A DNA stretch of 64,000 nucleotides from JAHDVS01 sp964370985 (lineage in GTDB: Bacteria > Actinomycetota > Thermoleophilia > Gaiellales > Gaiellaceae), in assembly GCA_964370985.1 (NCBI GenBank), contig CAYJLE010000001.1, positions 62,001-126,000 on the forward strand, in the 5' to 3' direction. The notes under the pieces were generated by a model. The model did not search any database, was not told where the DNA came from, and saw only the letters and a program-made list of their open reading frames with translations. Below are positions 33,628 through 41,674 of the stretch, one piece after another. Within the stretch, counting starts at the first letter, position 1. Each line of letters opens with the position of its first letter. Made by a program: the position numbers and the translations under genes.

Positions 33628-34176
33628 CTAGGGGTAGTCCGTCAGCGACAAGAGCCGCGCAGCCCCATCGCGTGCGTGGTAGTGGTGGGAGCGGTCTGCG
33701 TCGAAGGTGAGGCAGTCACCGACCTCGAGCGTGGCGGATGAGCCGTCGGGGCCGACCTCGGCGCGGCCACTGACCACGATGACGTGCTCCACGACGCCGG
33801 GCGAGTGCGGCTTGGAGTCGCGCCGAGCCCCGCTTTCGAGATCGAGAACGTAGACCTCGAGGCCTTTCCGTCCGGACCGCGAGAGCAAGCGCCGGCCGAT
33901 GAAGCCCTCCTCCTGCGTGACGATTTGTGCATCCTCGAATCGCTGCACGCGCGTCGACTGTCCCTCGTCGTCGGCGAACAGCTCGCCGAAGGAGACGTTC
34001 AGCGCCTCGGCGAGCGCCCAGACCGTGTCGACGGATGGGTTGCCGGCCCCGCGCTCCAGCCCGGACACGGTCGCCTTGGACACGCCCGAGCGCCGGGCCA
34101 ACTCGGAGAGAGAGATCGCCCGTTCCAGGCGCTTTCGCCTGAGGCTTCGGGCAAGTGCTTGGGCCCGCGTCGGCAT
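33628..34176 (-). CDS. XRE-family regulator with C-terminal cupin
   Basis: This is a 182-residue regulator. The helix-turn-helix (LSELARRSGVSKATVSGLER) lies at about residues 23-42 and the cupin sensor domain at about 105-180 (VVEHVIVVSGRAEVG, LEVGDCLTFDADRSHHYHA). Such proteins sense a small acid or sugar metabolite and control adjacent catabolic genes. ATG 34176 comes 6 bases after TATGGT, so the message is probably leaderless. It is the outermost gene of the tRNA-Arg island and its likely regulator. Confidence 0.88.
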   Translation of the reverse strand: MPTRAQALARSLRRKRLERAISLSELARRSGVSKATVSGLERGAGNPSVDTVWALAEALNVSFGELFADDEGQSTRVQRFEDAQIVTQEEGFIGRRLLSRSGRKGLEVYVLDLESGARRDSKPHSPGVVEHVIVVSGRAEVGPDGSSATLEVGDCLTFDADRSHHYHARDGAARLLSLTDYP

Positions 34177-34182
34177 GCGACT

Positions 34183-34198
34183 ACCATAGACGAACGAT
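34183..34198 (-). promoter_or_regulatory. leaderless promoter of the XRE gene with ATCGTTC site
   Basis: TATGGT (34188-34183) ends 6 bases before ATG 34176. Directly upstream lies ATCGTTC (34198-34192). The same heptamer occurs next to the promoters of the solute-binding protein (37186-37180) and, inverted, of the dehydrogenase (41583-41589). It could be an autoregulatory half-site. Confidence 0.45.
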
Positions 34199-34236
34199 CA
34201 GCGGAGCAAACGTGCTCCACGTCCCGCTCCGCTCGG

Positions 34237-35301
34237 TCAGCCTCTCTCGAGCTCGCTCTTTCGCCGCCATTGGTCGAAGGCGACGGCGCCGACGAGGATC
34301 GCCCCCACCGCGACGTCCTGCCAGAACCGTTGCACGCCATTGATGATGAAGCCGTTCTGAAGGACGGTCGGGATCATCACGCCCACCGCGGTCCCCGTCA
34401 TCGTTCCCACCCCGCCGAAGAGGCTGGCGCCGCCGATCACGACGGCGGCGAGCACGGCGATCAGCTCCGTCGTGTGCCCGGTCGCGACCGTGGCTACCTC
34501 GAAGCGAGAAACCTCGATCACCGCAGCGAGACCGGCGAGGCCCCCGGAAATCGTGTACACGGCAAGGCGCTGTCGCGCGACCCGGATGCCGCCACGCGCC
34601 GCAGCGATCTCGCTCGACCCCACGAGATAGGTGTGCTCTCCGAACTGCGTGCGCGCGAGCACGGTCCCGAATACGAGCATCGCCGCCACCGCGACCACGA
34701 GCGGCACGGGAACGCCCGCCAGCTCGGCCAGGCCCACGTCCTCCTGCAGCGCGTGCGGGACACCGAAGACGGTCGTTCCGTTGCTCAAGAGCCGTGCCGC
34801 GCCCAGCGCCGCCCCGAGCGTGCCAAGGGTGACGACGAACGGCGGCAGCCCGAACCGCGCGATCAGGGTGCCGTTGACCGCACCCCAGGCCAACCCCGAG
34901 CCGATCGCCGCTCCGACGCCGAGAGCGATGGCGAGCCCGGCCCGCTCCGTGCCCTCCGCGGAGACATCCTTCATGACGATCGTCCCGACCACGGCCGCGA
35001 ACGTCAGGACGGAGCCGACCGACAGATCGAGCCCACCCATCACGATCACGAGCGTCGCGCCGGAGGCCAGGATGAGCAGCGTCGAGGCGTCCACGCCGAT
35101 GTTCTTGAGGTTGAAGACGCTGAAGAAGGTCCCGGCCGGAGAGATCACGGCGAACGCCGTGAACAGCGCGATCAGCACGAACAGGATCCAGCTGAAGCTC
35201 GATCCAGCCGCGCCGCGGACGACGCGCTCGCCGCGGCTGCGCCGCGGTCCCGCTGCCGGCGGTTCCGGAGCGGCCCGGGGCAGTTCGGCGCCGACGCTCA
35301 C
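34237..35301 (-). CDS. ribose-type ABC transporter permease
   Basis: This 354-residue RbsC-like inner-membrane permease has about ten hydrophobic segments. Conserved features are LASGATLVIVMGGLDLSVGS near residues 95-115, the loop GFGLPPFVVTLGTLGAALG-type segment and VVIGGASLFGGVGTMTGTAVG. GTG 35301 overlaps the ATPase stop (GTGA). It forms an importer with the ATPase and the lipoprotein encoded upstream. Confidence 0.9.
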   Translation of the reverse strand: MSVGAELPRAAPEPPAAGPRRSRGERVVRGAAGSSFSWILFVLIALFTAFAVISPAGTFFSVFNLKNIGVDASTLLILASGATLVIVMGGLDLSVGSVLTFAAVVGTIVMKDVSAEGTERAGLAIALGVGAAIGSGLAWGAVNGTLIARFGLPPFVVTLGTLGAALGAARLLSNGTTVFGVPHALQEDVGLAELAGVPVPLVVAVAAMLVFGTVLARTQFGEHTYLVGSSEIAAARGGIRVARQRLAVYTISGGLAGLAAVIEVSRFEVATVATGHTTELIAVLAAVVIGGASLFGGVGTMTGTAVGVMIPTVLQNGFIINGVQRFWQDVAVGAILVGAVAFDQWRRKSELERG

Positions 35302-36095
35302 TCGGCGCCTCCCTTCACCATCGCGTTGACGACCCAGTCGACGTCGACATCCGCGCTCGCGCGCGTGGCCACGACCTCTCCGAGCCGTAGAACGGTGATC
35401 ACGTCGGCGAGCTGAAGGAGGTCGGGGATGTCGTGCGACACCATGGCCACGGCGAAGCCCTGATCGCGCAGGCGCCGTATCAACGCGGTCACGTTCCCCC
35501 GCTGGCGGACTCCGAGCGCGGCCGTCGGCTCATCGAGGAGGACGACTCCCTGCGCCCACATGGCAGCACGCGCGATCGCCACGCCCTGGCGCTGGCCGCC
35601 GGAGAGCGTGTAGACCGGGCGGGTGACCCGCTCGATCGGGATCTCGAGGCGCCGCAGTTGCTCCACGGCTCGCTGGCGCATCGCTCGCCGATCGAGAAAG
35701 CCGAGACGGCCGAGCAATCCGCTGCGCGTCAGCTCACGGCCGATGAACACGTTCGAAACCGTGTCCCGGTCGAGCGCGAGCGCGAGGTCCTGATACACGG
35801 TCTCGATTCCCTGCCGACGTGCCGACAGCGGAGAGTCGAACGTCGCAGCGCTGCCGTTCATGATGATCCGGCCGGCGTCGGGCACGACCGCGCCCGCCGC
35901 CACCTTGAGCAGAGTCGACTTGCCCGCGCCGTTGTCGCCAAGCAGGCCGTGGATCTCCCCACGGCGGAGCACGAGATCCACGCCCCGGAGCGCCTCCACG
36001 TGGCCGTACCGCTTCCGGATGCCCTGCAGCGCCAGCGCCGGCTCGCTCGGAGCCGGCGCTGGCAGGATTGCGTCGTCTGGACCCGACAGCATCAC
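35298..36095 (-). CDS. sugar ABC transporter ATP-binding protein (single-domain)
   Basis: This 265-residue ATPase has Walker A GDNGAGKST, signature LSGGQRQG, Walker B VVLLDEPTAAL and the switch His in MVSHDIPD. RbsA-type proteins usually carry two ATPase domains. This one has a single domain, as in FrcA-type transporters, so the dimer is probably homomeric. It lies 6 bases after the binding-protein gene and overlaps the permease gene. Confidence 0.92.
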   Translation of the reverse strand: MMLSGPDDAILPAPAPSEPALALQGIRKRYGHVEALRGVDLVLRRGEIHGLLGDNGAGKSTLLKVAAGAVVPDAGRIIMNGSAATFDSPLSARRQGIETVYQDLALALDRDTVSNVFIGRELTRSGLLGRLGFLDRRAMRQRAVEQLRRLEIPIERVTRPVYTLSGGQRQGVAIARAAMWAQGVVLLDEPTAALGVRQRGNVTALIRRLRDQGFAVAMVSHDIPDLLQLADVITVLRLGEVVATRASADVDVDWVVNAMVKGGAE

Positions 36096-36101
36096 GCTGC
36101 C

Positions 36102-37070
36102 CTAGGGCAGGGCGCGATAGAGGCAGTCCTGGTTTTCGGAGGCGTCGACCGTGTCCTGCTCCAGGAGACAGGTGGTGAGGATCACCTCGGGGTCGACCTC
36201 CTCTCCATCGAGGGACGCCTTGGCCAGCCGCACCGCCTCCGCTCCGTAGAGAGCGGCCGGCGCCGAGACGAGCGCGTCGATCGTCCCGGCCTTCAGGTCG
36301 GCAACCTCGGGCGGAGTCGCATCGAACGCGACCGCCGCGAGCTCTCCGGCCTTGCCTGCGGCCTTCAGCGCGGACACCGCCCCGCGCTCGCTGACCAGAT
36401 TGCCGAGGAAGGCACCTGCGAGATCCGGGTATCGCTGGAGCGTCGACTGCAGGATCGTCGCCGCCTTGTCCTCCTCGTTGTCGCTGTACTGGATGTCGAG
36501 CACCTCGACGCCGGGCACCCCTTCGGTCACTTCCTGGAAGCCCTGGATCCAGCGATCCGTCGTCGAGATCCCGGGCGCGACGGAGATGAACAGCAGCTTG
36601 CCCTGCGAGCCGGTCAGCTCGAGCAGCTTGTTCCCGATCTGGCGACCCGCCTCGACGTCGTCGAGGATCACCTGGGAGGTGAGAAAGCTCGTGTCCTCGA
36701 GCGTGGTGTCGAACGTGACGATCTTGATACCCCGATCGACCGCCTCCTGAAGTGGACCGATCATCGCCTTCGCATCGGTGGGCGCGATCAGGATCGCATC
36801 GGGGTTCTTGGCGATCACGGCGTTGAGGATGCTGGTCTGCACCGCAGGGTCCCACTTCGACGGGAACTGCACCTCGAGATCGATGCCCAGCTCCGCCGCC
36901 GCTGCCTTCGCTCCCTCGCTGACCGTGTAGTAGAACTCGTCGCCGGCGGTTCCGGGGATCATCACCATCGTGTAGCCGCCGTCGCCCCCGTCTCCGCCGC
37001 CCCCGCAACCGACAGCGACCGCGCTGAGCACGGCGATCGCCAGTCCTGCGATTGCTGCACGAACCCTCAT
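36102..37070 (-). CDS. sugar ABC transporter substrate-binding lipoprotein
   Basis: This is a 322-residue periplasmic-binding-protein type 1 (RbsB-like) lipoprotein. The signal peptide ends in the lipobox VAVGC (Cys about 22), followed by a Gly-rich linker, then YTMVMIPGTAGDEFYYTVSEG, AIIAKNPDAILIAPTDAKA-type strands and a C-terminal lobe. The ligand class is sugars or polyols. ATG 37070 has GGAGGGATCCC before it. It starts the transporter operon, with a promoter candidate at about 37180-37190. Confidence 0.9.
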   Translation of the reverse strand: MRVRAAIAGLAIAVLSAVAVGCGGGGDGGDGGYTMVMIPGTAGDEFYYTVSEGAKAAAAELGIDLEVQFPSKWDPAVQTSILNAVIAKNPDAILIAPTDAKAMIGPLQEAVDRGIKIVTFDTTLEDTSFLTSQVILDDVEAGRQIGNKLLELTGSQGKLLFISVAPGISTTDRWIQGFQEVTEGVPGVEVLDIQYSDNEEDKAATILQSTLQRYPDLAGAFLGNLVSERGAVSALKAAGKAGELAAVAFDATPPEVADLKAGTIDALVSAPAALYGAEAVRLAKASLDGEEVDPEVILTTCLLEQDTVDASENQDCLYRALP

Positions 37071-37171
37071 GGGATCCCTCCTCCGTTGTGCGCTGCCCTC
37101 GAGAGCCCCGCCGCGTGAACCGACGTCCGGGCTTGCTCGGAGCGATGCGCGTCCGTATGGGAGTAGTGGCT

Positions 37172-37190
37172 AGCCGATCGAACGATTGTA
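37172..37190 (-). promoter_or_regulatory. promoter region of transporter operon with ATCGTTC site
   Basis: TACAAT (37190-37185) is a near-consensus -10. ATCGTTC (37186-37180) overlaps it and runs into CGATCGGCTAGCC. The surrounding 30 bases are AT-rich compared with the genome (GTTGTACAATCG). No -35 is convincing. A predicted leader of about 100 bases separates it from ATG 37070, and I see no structure I can name there. Confidence 0.45.
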
Positions 37191-37248
37191 CAACATATTG
37201 ACCGCTCGTGTGATCGAGCGACAGGGCCGGGCGAGCCCCCGTCCCTAC

Positions 37249-38226
37249 TCAGTAGGCGAGGACCTCGCGCGTCCGCTCGACGATTCGCTCGGCGCTCGGC
37301 AGCCACGCGTCCTCGAGCGGACCCGCGAAGGGAACCGGCGTCTCGTCGCAGGCAACGAGAGCGGGGGGCGCGTCGAACATCTCGAAGCGCTGCTCGGCCA
37401 GCCGGGCGATCAGCGTCGCGCCCCAACTGCCCCCGGGAGGCGCCTCCTGGACGACCACCAGCCGGTTGGTGCGATCGACGCTCGCGGCGACCGTCTCGAG
37501 GTCGAGCGGGATCAGCGTACGCGGATCGATGACGTCGGCCGCGACACCGTCGGCGGCCAGCAGCTCCGCAGCAGCGACAGCTCGGTGGAGCATGAGCTGC
37601 GTCGCGACGATCGTGACGTCGTCCCCCGCGCGAACGATCCTGGCCTTCCCCAGCTCGGTCGGCGCAGCGCCCTCTTCGAGCTCGCCCTTGACGTTGTAGA
37701 GCCCCTTGTGCTCGAAGTAGAGGACGGGGTTGTCGTCGAGGATGGCAGCGCGCAAGAGCCCGTAGGCGTCAGCGGGCGTGGCAGGAACCGCGATCTTCAG
37801 CCCGGGGACGTTGAGGAACCAGTTCTCCGCTGACTGGGAGTGCTGCGCGGCGAAGCCGCCTGGCGCGCCGTTTGCGAGCCTGATCGTCACCGCGAGCGTA
37901 GCCTGCCCGCCGGTCATGTACCGGTACTTGGCGAGCTGGTTGACGATCTGGTCGAACGCGACGCCTGCGAAATCGGCGAACATGAGCTCCGCGAGCGGCC
38001 GCAACCCCCGCAGGGCGGCGCCGATGGCGAGACCGACGATCGCCTGCTCGGAGATCGGCGTGTCCAGCACGCGCTCGGGACCAAACCGCGCCTGCAGCCC
38101 GTCGGTCGTCTTGAACACACCCCCGATCGGGCCCACGTCCTCGCCGAACAGGAACACGTCCTCGTGCTCTGCCAGCGAGTCGGCGATCGCCCGGGTGATC
38201 GCCTGCCGATAGGTGACGGTCGCCAT
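37249..38226 (-). CDS. 2-oxoacid/acetoin dehydrogenase E1 beta subunit
   Basis: This is a 325-residue transketolase-like E1 beta. Segments FLFGEDVGPIGGVFKTTDGL, DTPISEQAIVGLAIGAALRG and PYLLRAAILDDNPVLYFEHK-type strands are present, and the C-terminal domain (VVVQEAPPGGSWGATLIARL) is complete. With the alpha subunit it makes the TPP-dependent decarboxylase of pyruvate-, acetoin- or branched-chain-type complexes. ATG 38226 is 2 bases past the alpha stop. No lipoyl E2 or E3 gene is nearby. Confidence 0.9.
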   Translation of the reverse strand: MATVTYRQAITRAIADSLAEHEDVFLFGEDVGPIGGVFKTTDGLQARFGPERVLDTPISEQAIVGLAIGAALRGLRPLAELMFADFAGVAFDQIVNQLAKYRYMTGGQATLAVTIRLANGAPGGFAAQHSQSAENWFLNVPGLKIAVPATPADAYGLLRAAILDDNPVLYFEHKGLYNVKGELEEGAAPTELGKARIVRAGDDVTIVATQLMLHRAVAAAELLAADGVAADVIDPRTLIPLDLETVAASVDRTNRLVVVQEAPPGGSWGATLIARLAEQRFEMFDAPPALVACDETPVPFAGPLEDAWLPSAERIVERTREVLAY

Positions 38227-38228
38227 CG

Positions 38229-39233
38229 TCAGACCCAGAGGTCCTCATACCGGGTCTCGGGGTCTGGCTCGGGCCACCCCTGGGCTCGAGCGAGCGCATC
38301 CTCAACAGCCCGCCGCGCCGCCTCCCGCACGGTCTCGAGGCGATCGCCCGGGACACCGAGCTCGCGAAGAGAACGCTCGTGGAGCGCGAGCGGGTCGCGC
38401 TGGAGCCACTCCTCGAGCTCGCCCTCGGGGCGGTAGGTCGCGGGATCGGTGCGCGAGTGTCCCTTGTGCCGGTAGGTCACGGCTTCGACGAGAGTGGGGC
38501 CCTGGCCCGCGCGGGCACGGGCGGCGGCCTCGCTCACGGTCGCGAAAACCTCCAGGACGACGTTTCCGTCGATGCGGGCACCGGGCATCCCGTAGGCGGC
38601 AGCCCGATCGGCCAGGCGCTCGATCGGCGTCGTCGACCGCAGCGGGGAATACTCGCCGTAGAGGTTGTTCTCGCACACGAAGATCACCGGCAGCGCCCAG
38701 ATGGCGGCGAGGTTAAGAGCCTCGTGGAACGCTCCGATGTTCGTCGCGCCGTCGCCGAAGAAGCAGAGATGGACGGCGCCGGTGCCCCGATACCGCGCCT
38801 CGAAAGCGACGCCGTTCGCGATCGGGAGCTGTGCCCCGACGATCGCGTTCGCGCCGAGAGCCCCGACACGGAAGTCCGCCAGGTGCATCGAACCGCCCTT
38901 GCCCCGGCAGAGCCCTCGTTCCTTGCCCAGGATCTCGGCGAACGACTCCTCGAGCGGAGCGCCCATCGCGAGCGTCGCGCCGTGACCCCGGTAGGTGCAG
39001 GTCATCGTGTCGCCCTCGCGGAGCGCGTGGCAGGCGCCGACCGCGACGGCCTCCTGGCCGATGCAGAGATGGGTGGTGCCGCGGACTGCGCCCTGGGTGA
39101 ACAGACGGAACGTCTCCTCCTCGAAGAAGCGGATCTCGTGCATCGCCGCGAGGAACCCGAGCTGGCCTTCGAGCCCGGGCCCGGCCGACCCCGTCTGCTC
39201 GCCCGACTGCCGGCGGCTCGCCGTCATCGACAC
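38229..39233 (-). CDS. 2-oxoacid/acetoin dehydrogenase E1 alpha subunit
   Basis: This is a 334-residue TPP-binding E1 alpha. GQEAVAVGACHALREGD and CRGKGGSMHLAD are in the N-terminal half, the TPP motif GDGATNIGAFHEALNLA ends with the NN of VCENNLYGEYS, and the phosphorylation-loop-like YRHKGHSRTDPATYR is present. This pattern is nearest to acetoin/pyruvate-type E1. GTG 39233 (or ATG 39227) starts the gene 22 bases after the enolase-superfamily gene. Confidence 0.9.
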   Translation of the reverse strand: MSMTASRRQSGEQTGSAGPGLEGQLGFLAAMHEIRFFEEETFRLFTQGAVRGTTHLCIGQEAVAVGACHALREGDTMTCTYRGHGATLAMGAPLEESFAEILGKERGLCRGKGGSMHLADFRVGALGANAIVGAQLPIANGVAFEARYRGTGAVHLCFFGDGATNIGAFHEALNLAAIWALPVIFVCENNLYGEYSPLRSTTPIERLADRAAAYGMPGARIDGNVVLEVFATVSEAAARARAGQGPTLVEAVTYRHKGHSRTDPATYRPEGELEEWLQRDPLALHERSLRELGVPGDRLETVREAARRAVEDALARAQGWPEPDPETRYEDLWV

Positions 39234-39255
39234 GACCTCGCTTCGCCGCTCGAGG

Positions 39256-40419
39256 TCACCGCACGTCCCCGTCTGCCCCGACGGCGAACGAGCCGATCGC
39301 GGCCGAGTGCATCCGCTCCCAGTCGACCACGATCCCGAGGCCGGCGCCTCGCGGCGCGGCCACGTCTCCGTCCGAGCCGACCCGGAGGGGATTCTCGACG
39401 CCGAACTCGTACGGCTCGGGCGGCATCGGCAGCTCGAAGTACCCGCTCTGTCGATGAGCGAGCCCGAAGTGCAGATTCGCTGCCTGGATCAGCGTGTAGC
39501 CCCAGCTCTGAAGCTCGACTCGCAGCCCCCAGCCCTCGGCGAGCCCGGCGACCTTCCGTGCCCAGGTGAACCCCCCGCCGACCGTGACGTCGAAGCGCAC
39601 GGCGTCCCAGGGCTCGAGCTGCAGCGCCTGTGCGAGTTGCCGGACCTCGAGGATCGTGTTGCCCCCTGGCAGGATCGGCAGGTCGACACGCCGGCGCAGG
39701 TCGCTGTAGCCGTGCAAGTCCTCGTCCGGGAGCGGTGCTTCGAGCCACGAGAACCCCATCGCGTCGAGCTCGCGCGCAACGCGCAGCGCGGACACCCGGT
39801 CATAGCGCTGCTCGGCGTCGTGCATGAACGCGATCCCGGAATCACCGTGCTTCTCGTGAACAGCTCGCAGCATCTCCAGGTCGCGGTCCGGATCGCACCA
39901 AGCGTGGAACTTGACCGCGCGAAAGCCGAGCTCACGCATCTCGTCCACGAACCTGACGTAGGCGGGCGCGTCCTCGAGGAGCGGCGTCGACGCGTACGCC
40001 GTCAGACGTTCTCGGGCCCCCCCGAGCAGGCGATGCAAAGGTAGCCGCGCACGCCGGGCGGTGAGATCCCAGAGGGCGATATCGAGCGCCGCCCGCGCCC
40101 CCGGAAGCACCGGGAGGGTCAGGTCGTCGAGCTCGTACCACAGCCGCTCGCGAAGCTCGGGATCGGCGCCGAGCGCTCGCGGTGCGATGAGCCGCAGGCT
40201 CTCGAGTATCGCGAGATCGAACCGATCTCGCGAATAGGACGGGGTGGCGCCTACCCCCTCGTTGCCGAGCGCGTCGAAGATGCGCACGATGGTCAGGGTC
40301 GCGTACTGCGGCGGTAGGTTCCAGGCCCAGCTCTGACGCGTGGTCTCGGGACCGACGGCAAGAACCTCGACGCGCGCGATCGGCTCCGCCGAGCGCTCGG
40401 CGGACGACCCGCTCGCCAT
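39256..40419 (-). CDS. enolase-superfamily protein (mandelate racemase/sugar-acid dehydratase-like)
   Basis: This is a 387-residue protein with the capping domain and TIM barrel of the mandelate racemase/muconate lactonising group. The second-strand motif is KFHAW (KxH). Metal ligands would be Asp in FMHDAEQRY and Glu in WLEAPLPDEDL. The third, normally in a GEN-type motif, reads PILPGGNTI, so the usual Glu is missing. The distal DVTVGGG Asp is kept, but the partner His position reads ELQSWG. Racemase or dehydratase activity on a sugar acid fits the operon, but the altered site makes the reaction uncertain. ATG 40419 overlaps the remnant stop (TGATG). Confidence 0.82.
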   Translation of the reverse strand: MASGSSAERSAEPIARVEVLAVGPETTRQSWAWNLPPQYATLTIVRIFDALGNEGVGATPSYSRDRFDLAILESLRLIAPRALGADPELRERLWYELDDLTLPVLPGARAALDIALWDLTARRARLPLHRLLGGARERLTAYASTPLLEDAPAYVRFVDEMRELGFRAVKFHAWCDPDRDLEMLRAVHEKHGDSGIAFMHDAEQRYDRVSALRVARELDAMGFSWLEAPLPDEDLHGYSDLRRRVDLPILPGGNTILEVRQLAQALQLEPWDAVRFDVTVGGGFTWARKVAGLAEGWGLRVELQSWGYTLIQAANLHFGLAHRQSGYFELPMPPEPYEFGVENPLRVGSDGDVAAPRGAGLGIVVDWERMHSAAIGSFAVGADGDVR

Positions 40420-40496
40420 CAGGACGCCACCGGGTGGTGGAAGACAGCCGCCTCGATGCCCGACGCGGTTCCGGTCACGACCGCAGCGTCGGTCAT
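40419..40496 (-). pseudogene. 25-codon SDR remnant coupled on both sides
   Basis: The frame starts at ATG 40496, which overlaps the dehydrogenase stop (ATGA). It reads MTDAAVVTGTASGIEAAVFH and stops at 40419, overlapping the next ATG (TGATG). The first twenty residues match the N-terminus of an SDR (VVTGTASGIG-type cofactor motif, with the last Gly as Glu), after which only a few residues remain. An internal deletion of about 230 codons that kept both overlaps explains this best. A functional micropeptide is less likely. Confidence 0.6.
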
Positions 40497-41530
40497 CGGG
40501 CGTGCGCCCGCCCGGACGGCTCCGGCGTGATGATCTGCTTGAGGGCATCCCCGCTCGCACCCTCGAGGAGCTGCCGAAACACAACGTCGCTGTTCGCCAG
40601 CGGAACGAGCTGGTGCGAGATAGCGAGCCGGAAGAGGCCGTCTTCCAGCAAGCCGAGCGCCTGGGCGAACTCGGCGTTCGTGTAGGCAAACGAGCCGATC
40701 ACGCGCTGCTCGCACACCACGGCGTCGAACGCCGGGATCGTGGCGGTCCGATCGTGCATCCCGAGCCAGAGCGCGGCCGCGCCGGGCCGCAGGACCCGAA
40801 GCGAGTCCGCACGTGTCGTCGCGGTCCCGACGGCATCGACGCTGAGGTCGGCCCCGACGCCGCTCGTCAGCTCGCCGACCGCGTCGTCGAGCCCGGCGGG
40901 CGTGACGACCGCGTCGGCAACCGCCCGGGCGTCCTGGTGGCGCTCGACTGCTGGCTCGCTCATGACGATCCGGCGCGCCCCGGTGGCCCGCAGAAGCTGC
41001 GCGACGAGCATGCCGATGGTGCCGGCACCGAGCACGACCACCGAGGCGGTGAACCTCTCGGGCGCCAGCGAGAGGGCATGCACGCACGTCGCGAGCGGCT
41101 CCGTCAGCACGGCGACCTCGGCAGGCGTCTGGGGAGCTACGGAATGGACGCACCGCAACGGGATGGCCACCAGCTCGGCGAAACCCCCACCTCGCGTGCC
41201 GCCGATCAACCCGCGATCGAGGCAGAGGTTCTCGCGCCCCTCCCGGCACCGTGGGCAGTCGCCGCAGGTGACCTGGGGGTTCACGGCAACGCGGCTGCCA
41301 AGCAACGGCGCCCCGCCAGGCCCGCCGGCCGCCACGACGTGGCCGGTCAGCTCATGCCCCATGATCAGAGGGGGCGCCCGGCGAGGGCTCCGTGAAGCAA
41401 CCCCGTCGACGTCCGAAGCACAGATGCCGGCGGCCTCGACTCGCACCAGGACCTCGTCGAGAGCAGGGGTCGGAGGCTCGACGTCCCGAACCTCGAGATC
41501 GTGCGACTCCGTGTAGACGAGTGCCTGCAA
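40493..41530 (-). CDS. zinc-dependent medium-chain dehydrogenase (sorbitol/threonine dehydrogenase-like)
   Basis: This 345-residue alcohol dehydrogenase has the catalytic-zinc residues (Cys in GICASDVDG, GHELTGHV, Glu in LTEPLATCVHAL) and the structural-zinc cysteines (CGDCPRCREGRENLC). The Rossmann motif VVLGAGTIGMLVAQ is present. The polyol or sugar-acid dehydrogenase subgroup is likeliest. It is the first gene of the island's catabolic operon and is transcribed away from the right-hand repeat. Confidence 0.9.
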   Translation of the reverse strand: MQALVYTESHDLEVRDVEPPTPALDEVLVRVEAAGICASDVDGVASRSPRRAPPLIMGHELTGHVVAAGGPGGAPLLGSRVAVNPQVTCGDCPRCREGRENLCLDRGLIGGTRGGGFAELVAIPLRCVHSVAPQTPAEVAVLTEPLATCVHALSLAPERFTASVVVLGAGTIGMLVAQLLRATGARRIVMSEPAVERHQDARAVADAVVTPAGLDDAVGELTSGVGADLSVDAVGTATTRADSLRVLRPGAAALWLGMHDRTATIPAFDAVVCEQRVIGSFAYTNAEFAQALGLLEDGLFRLAISHQLVPLANSDVVFRQLLEGASGDALKQIITPEPSGRAHAR

Positions 41531-41569
41531 GCGCTGCCGTCCGTCAGTGTGGCCCGACCATGACTCACC

Positions 41570-41590
41570 AGTTTAGCGTACGATCGTTCA
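41570..41590 (-). promoter_or_regulatory. promoter region of the island catabolic operon
   Basis: TAAACT (41575-41570) is a TANNNT -10, with about 33 bases of leader to ATG 41530. CGATCGTTC (plus-strand reading 41581-41589) lies just upstream and matches the heptamer found at the other two island promoters, here in the opposite orientation. Confidence 0.4.
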
Positions 41591-41605
41591 GTGTGCTGGA
41601 GGCAC

Positions 41606-41633
41606 GTCGGAGGTTCGAATCCTCCCAGGCGCA
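41606..41633 (+). repeat. right attachment-type repeat (duplicated tRNA-Arg 3' end)
   Basis: These 28 bases match the 3' end of tRNA-Arg(TCT) at 33549-33576 with one mismatch. Only the T arm and acceptor 3' strand are present, so no tRNA is encoded. It marks the right edge of the island. Confidence 0.75.
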
Positions 41634-41674
41634 TCGAGAGCCGCCCGGATCGGGAGATCGCGCCCACCCGGTGC

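Larger units (their letters stand above)
33577..41605. mobile_element. 8-kb genomic island inserted at tRNA-Arg(TCT)
   Basis: The island is bounded by the tRNA-Arg 3' end on the left and its 28-base copy on the right. It holds a complete catabolic unit, all on the minus strand: XRE/cupin regulator, ribose-type ABC transporter, 2-oxoacid dehydrogenase E1 alpha and beta, enolase-superfamily protein, SDR remnant and sorbitol-dehydrogenase-like enzyme. Lines counted inside give about 52-68% GC, below the surroundings. I see no integrase, recombinase or transposase, so mobility, if it still exists, must be supplied in trans. The boundaries are seen; the mechanism is inferred. Confidence 0.7.

Noticed and set aside
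41606..41633. Possible tRNA gene after the alcohol dehydrogenase
   Set aside because: Only the T arm and the acceptor 3' strand are present. There is no anticodon or D arm, so it is an attachment-site copy rather than a tRNA.
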